Below are positions 61,056 through 64,000 of a stretch of DNA of 64,000 nucleotides, in pieces. Position 1 is the first letter of the stretch, and every line of letters starts with the position of its first letter. Made by a program: the position numbers and the translations under genes. This DNA comes from Shouchella patagoniensis (GTDB lineage Bacteria; Bacillota; Bacilli; Bacillales; Bacillaceae_D). The stretch covers positions 3,321,649 through 3,385,648 of the forward strand of contig NZ_KV917377.1 in the NCBI RefSeq assembly GCF_002019705.1, in the 5' to 3' direction. The notes under the pieces are model-generated. The model worked only from the letters and a program-made list of their open reading frames with translations, was not told where the DNA came from and did no database searches.

Positions 61056-61478
61056 CTAATTCGATGATGAATCGTGAATCTCAACGTCCGTGCCTTTATT
61101 ATCAGCGATGGAATGAGCTTTTTGGAGTGCTTCTTTTTTTGTAGAAAACACATAAGCTGGCTGTTTTGCGCCTTTTGCTTGAACAGCCCAACCATCATCC
61201 CGTTTTACGACTTGTTCTTTACGTTCGGTTAATTCGGGAGATGAAGAAGAAGAGCGATTGGAAGAGGGCTTTACTTGTCCATTCGCATTAAACGATTCAA
61301 TTTCCTGTTTAGTCGCATTTTCATACCATTCTTTTGCTTGCTCTGTTGCAATCGGAATCGCTCGATCTTCATCATACCCATCATCAAGCATCGCATTAGC
61401 AATTTCGATTGCTTTTTTTCGGACAGGTTTATCAAAATTCTTAAGTGAAGAAGGGTAGTCCTGCATTGTCCAAGGCAT
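61056..61478 (-). CDS. ydaT: YdaT-like protein with ChaB-like and DUF2188 domains
   Basis: A 140-residue protein. The first 60 residues (MPWTMQDYPSSLKNFDKPVR, then AIEIANAMLDDGYDEDRAIP) match the ChaB-like N terminus of YdaT. The last 55 (DDGWAVQAKGAKQPAYVFST, then KKEALQKAHSIADNKGTDVE) are a DUF2188 unit. A Ser-rich linker joins them. The start at 61478 (MPWT) is preferred to the longer frame because AGAGGAGG is right before it. Reported Bacillus homologues are stress-related, but the function is not known. Confidence 0.85.
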   Translation of the reverse strand: MPWTMQDYPSSLKNFDKPVRKKAIEIANAMLDDGYDEDRAIPIATEQAKEWYENATKQEIESFNANGQVKPSSNRSSSSSPELTERKEQVVKRDDGWAVQAKGAKQPAYVFSTKKEALQKAHSIADNKGTDVEIHDSSSN

Positions 61479-61578
61479 TTTTTTGACCTCCTCTTTTTTA
61501 TCTTTATATCCTTCCTTTTTGAAAATCAAACATGAGAAAACACCAACCAGTTCACAGTAATTGCACAAACTGCGGTTG

Positions 61579-61797
61579 TTAAGATTGGAGAGAAATAGAT
61601 AAAGCCGTGCCAAAGTCGTGTACTTGGACGGAGTTCATCATATTCCATCCAACTGTACTGCCTATGATAAGCTTTTTATTTGTTTCGCCAAGAACAGAGA
61701 CGGCGAGATAGTAACCGGATTCTCTAATTACCGTTACTAAAGGCAAAATAAAAAGCGCAGCCATAAACAATCTAAACCAATCGAGTGGACTGAACAA
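61579..61797 (-). pseudogene. Truncated metallopeptidase-like membrane fragment
   Basis: A 72-codon frame starting at TTG 61797 behind AGGAGG. It reads FSPLDWFRLFMAALFILPLV, then TVIRESGYYLAVSVLGETNK. The pattern resembles M50-type membrane proteins that have HExxH in a helix (here RESGYY), so the zinc-binding His residues are replaced. The frame then leaves the family and stops. The gene is short and lacks the rest of the fold. Confidence 0.5.
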
Positions 61798-62009
61798 ATG
61801 CGCCTCCTTTCAATTGTAATCTCTCTATATACGACAGTAAGTAATTATAAATAAGAATGACGGATTGCTTATGTTACGCTGGTAGGAATTAGAAATCAAC
61901 AGAAAACAAGAGATTACTAGAATTGAAAGTAACGTGAAATCGAGTTTTAATATCGCTGTTTGTAGGATGGATCACACAGATAACGAAAGCGCATTCCTCA
62001 CAAATCGCA

Positions 62010-62044
62010 GCCTTGCTTTTTTGGTATCGATTAAAAAGCAAGGC
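62010..62044. repeat. Hairpin before the PRD regulator
   Basis: GCCTTGCTTTTT pairs with AAAAAGCAAGGC, an 11-base loop between. It could be a terminator for the minus-strand side or an RNA element. The rest of 61798-62191 shows nothing I recognise. Confidence 0.5.
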
Positions 62045-62191
62045 AATGGTTGAAAATAAGAGGAAGTAGGTGGCGTAAAGGGTGGGAGAAGATCTTCCAC
62101 TCTTTCTGCTAGTTGTTTGCCACAGTTGTGCTATATTTCAGTCTTTGGCGAATGCACGTAATTAGATATGATGAACTCAAGGGTGATGCAG

Positions 62192-64000
62192 ATGTTGTCC
62201 TCCAGACAAAAGAAAATAGTAGCTAAATTAATGGAAAGCACACAATATGTCACGATTGAATTTTTAGCCAAATGGCTAGATGTTAGCGGAAGGACGATCC
62301 GTTATGACTTAGATTCAATTGATGTCAAGATTCGATCTACTGGTGCGCGAGTGAAGCGTATGCCTGGTAAAGGCGTAATGCTTCGAGTCGGTGAAGAGAA
62401 CCGCCCACTTCTGTACGAATTAACTGAAGAGAGGCAGTCAAACACGGACAAAGATACCTTGGTATTAATGATGGGGTTGTACGCTGTTATAAAAGGTTCA
62501 TTTACAATTCAACAGCTTGCTGATGAATTTTACTTGAGTCGCTCCAGTATTCAAAAGTACTTGCCAGATGTGGAGGAGTGGCTTGATCATTTTGATCTTC
62601 AAGTCATGAAGCAAGCATGGAAAGGCCTGCAAGTAATTGGTACAGAACGAAGCTTGCGCTTTGCCCTCTATCAGATGTTGTCCGAAAAGCAGGCTGATTT
62701 GGAGCGTGTCCACGAATGGTTAAAGGTGGAACCACTTGAGCAAGAGCTTGTTGAAAGTTGGCTTAGCTCTTGTCAAAAAGATAGAGGCATTCATTATAGC
62801 GAAACATCGCTTAAACTGTTGTTTCTTTTCTTATGCTGGTGGAGAGAACAATTTGAAGCCGGGAGGTATGTATTTATACCGAAAGAACATCGTCATAAAA
62901 ACCGTTACCACTTAGGTGATGTAAAACGCTTTATTGAAAAAAATGCTGAAGACAACCGTGTGATGATTCATGAATGCGCATTCTTGGATGATTTGTTTGA
63001 TCAGGCAAAAGTGGTTTCTTATCAAAAAGAAGCGGTGAATGGGCGGAATTATCAGCGTGAGATTCAATTTAGCAAGCAGCTACTCGCACAAGTTTCGACT
63101 GTGTTACAAGTTGACCTACAGGCAGATGAGAAGTTATTAAACGATTTAACGTATCATGTGAAAGCTGCCTTTAATCGATTGGCTCAAGGCGTAGAAATTG
63201 ATAATCCTTACACGGAAGAAATTAAAGTTAGGTATCGAGCCATTTATGAAATGGTTTTTCAAATGACAAATGATATGGGCTATCGCTTATTTGCGGCAGA
63301 AGTGGCTTTTATTACGATGCATATTAGTGCTGCGTTTGAACGAAGCCGAAGTCGGAAATTCTTGCCAACGGTTCTTGTTGTTTGTTCGTCTGGTTTAGCC
63401 ACTTCCTCTATTTTAACAACAAAATTAGAACACATTGAACCGGGCTTCCATTTAATTAATGTTGTCAATACGACGGATTTAGAACGTGTCCTGGAAGAAA
63501 GTGGACCGGACTTTGTATTAACGACGCAAGACCTTTCATTAAAACAAATGCATCCAATAAAACTGTTTCGCGTTAGCCCGCTATTAAGTGATGATGATAA
63601 ACGACTGATTCAACATGAAGCGCACAAGATTATTAATCGAAAGCAGCTCGCTGCATTTAATGAACTTTACAAGCAAGCGTCGTTAGTGGAACCGGCTTTG
63701 TTTGATGAAAAAATACACACGGCCAAGACGCACGATTGGCGAGATGCGGTTTCACTTGCCGCTAAACCTCTATTGCAAGCGGGATATATTAAGCAAAGTT
63801 ATGTACAAGAAATGATTATGTCAGTCGAGCGAAACGGCACATACATGGTGTTTTTACCACGAATTGCGTTTGTTCATGCTAGTCAGGACAACGTGATTAA
63901 AGAAGGTATTAGCATGACGGTGCTTGAACAAGAGATTGACTTTGGTGATTTAAATCCTGAACGGGTTGATATTGTCATCGTATTGGCAATAAAAGAAGCG
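62192..64000 (+). CDS. PRD-domain transcriptional activator with EIIB and EIIA modules (partial)
   Basis: An open frame of at least 603 codons running off the right edge. It starts with two HTH domains (SRQKKIVAKLM..., LAKWLDVSGRTIRYDLDSID and LADEFYLSRSSIQKYL), then PRD modules, an EIIB-like domain with VLVVCSSGLATSSILTTKLE (Cys phosphorylation site) and an EIIA-like domain with MVFLPRIAFVHAS. The order is that of MtlR/LicR-type activators controlled by PTS phosphorylation. ATG 62192 (MLSSRQ) is preferred to ATG 62186 because AAGGGTG has proper spacing to it. The sugar is unknown; the PTS genes it controls are likely to the right of the window. Confidence 0.9.
   Translation, partial: MLSSRQKKIVAKLMESTQYVTIEFLAKWLDVSGRTIRYDLDSIDVKIRSTGARVKRMPGKGVMLRVGEENRPLLYELTEERQSNTDKDTLVLMMGLYAVIKGSFTIQQLADEFYLSRSSIQKYLPDVEEWLDHFDLQVMKQAWKGLQVIGTERSLRFALYQMLSEKQADLERVHEWLKVEPLEQELVESWLSSCQKDRGIHYSETSLKLLFLFLCWWREQFEAGRYVFIPKEHRHKNRYHLGDVKRFIEKNAEDNRVMIHECAFLDDLFDQAKVVSYQKEAVNGRNYQREIQFSKQLLAQVSTVLQVDLQADEKLLNDLTYHVKAAFNRLAQGVEIDNPYTEEIKVRYRAIYEMVFQMTNDMGYRLFAAEVAFITMHISAAFERSRSRKFLPTVLVVCSSGLATSSILTTKLEHIEPGFHLINVVNTTDLERVLEESGPDFVLTTQDLSLKQMHPIKLFRVSPLLSDDDKRLIQHEAHKIINRKQLAAFNELYKQASLVEPALFDEKIHTAKTHDWRDAVSLAAKPLLQAGYIKQSYVQEMIMSVERNGTYMVFLPRIAFVHASQDNVIKEGISMTVLEQEIDFGDLNPERVDIVIVLAIKEA

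Noticed and set aside
1-64000. CRISPR arrays, tRNA or rRNA genes, complete insertion sequences
   Set aside because: None was seen on reading; repeats present are domain duplications, hairpins or gene fragments, not regular spacer arrays.

Overview
This is a low-GC Gram-positive chromosome segment, most likely from a Bacillaceae species. Supporting signs are strong AGGAGG-type ribosome binding sites, TTG and GTG starts, a nasBCDE-type assimilatory nitrate operon with a TnrA/GlnR-like box, LXG toxins, a YdaT-like protein and a DUF3977 protein. I cannot name the species. No rRNA, tRNA or CRISPR array was seen.

Region 1 (1-19.3 kb) is the 3' part of a nonribosomal lipopeptide cluster. It holds the T-E end of an upstream NRPS, a C-A-T-E NRPS whose A-domain code looks Val/Ile-like, and a C-A(N-methyltransferase)-T-TE terminal NRPS with a Cys-like code. 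A type II thioesterase, a fatty-acyl-AMP ligase, a DUF1360 membrane protein, a serine acetyltransferase, a Sfp-type PPTase and an RND exporter follow. All read on the + strand. The T-E units of the first two NRPS proteins are near-identical copies of at least 1.48 kb with two differences. The expected product is an N-acylated, D-residue-containing, N-methylated lipopeptide released by the TE, with the RND pump giving export or self-resistance.

Region 2 (19.6-28.3 kb) holds a TetR regulator divergent from a DHA2 drug exporter, an SDR dehydrogenase and a second MFS exporter. Around them lies much decay: a transposase scrap, a multiply frameshifted hypothetical gene, a frameshifted HTH gene, a truncated MalG permease, a truncated LacI regulator and a possible SAVED-domain remnant.

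Region 3 (28.6-42.1 kb) is a toxin/defence island. An orphan toxin tip with an SMI1/KNR4 immunity gene comes first, then an HhH lipoprotein, an HNH endonuclease, a degenerate inositol-monophosphatase-like protein and a NucS-like nuclease. A complete LXG toxin is followed by two immunity genes and then several broken toxin tips alternating with immunity-type genes. A 53-residue secreted peptide with a duplicated KHDTLP motif, an LXG fragment and an acyltransferase remnant close the region.

Region 4 (42.1-50.6 kb) has an MMPL transporter and a sensor kinase whose response-regulator gene breaks off in the receiver domain. A decayed integrase, an acetyltransferase, a flavin monooxygenase, a DUF3977 gene and a membrane-protein gene follow, separated by a recurring intergenic sequence family. 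A DNA-binding response-regulator half then reappears at 49.9 kb.

Region 5 (50.9-61 kb) is the nitrate assimilation operon: siroheme synthesis enzyme, nitrite reductase large and small subunits, nitrate reductase electron-transfer and catalytic subunits, and nitrate transporter. It ends at a strong terminator. The window closes with ydaT, a truncated metallopeptidase-like gene and a PRD/EIIB/EIIA activator (MtlR/LicR type) that runs off the right edge.
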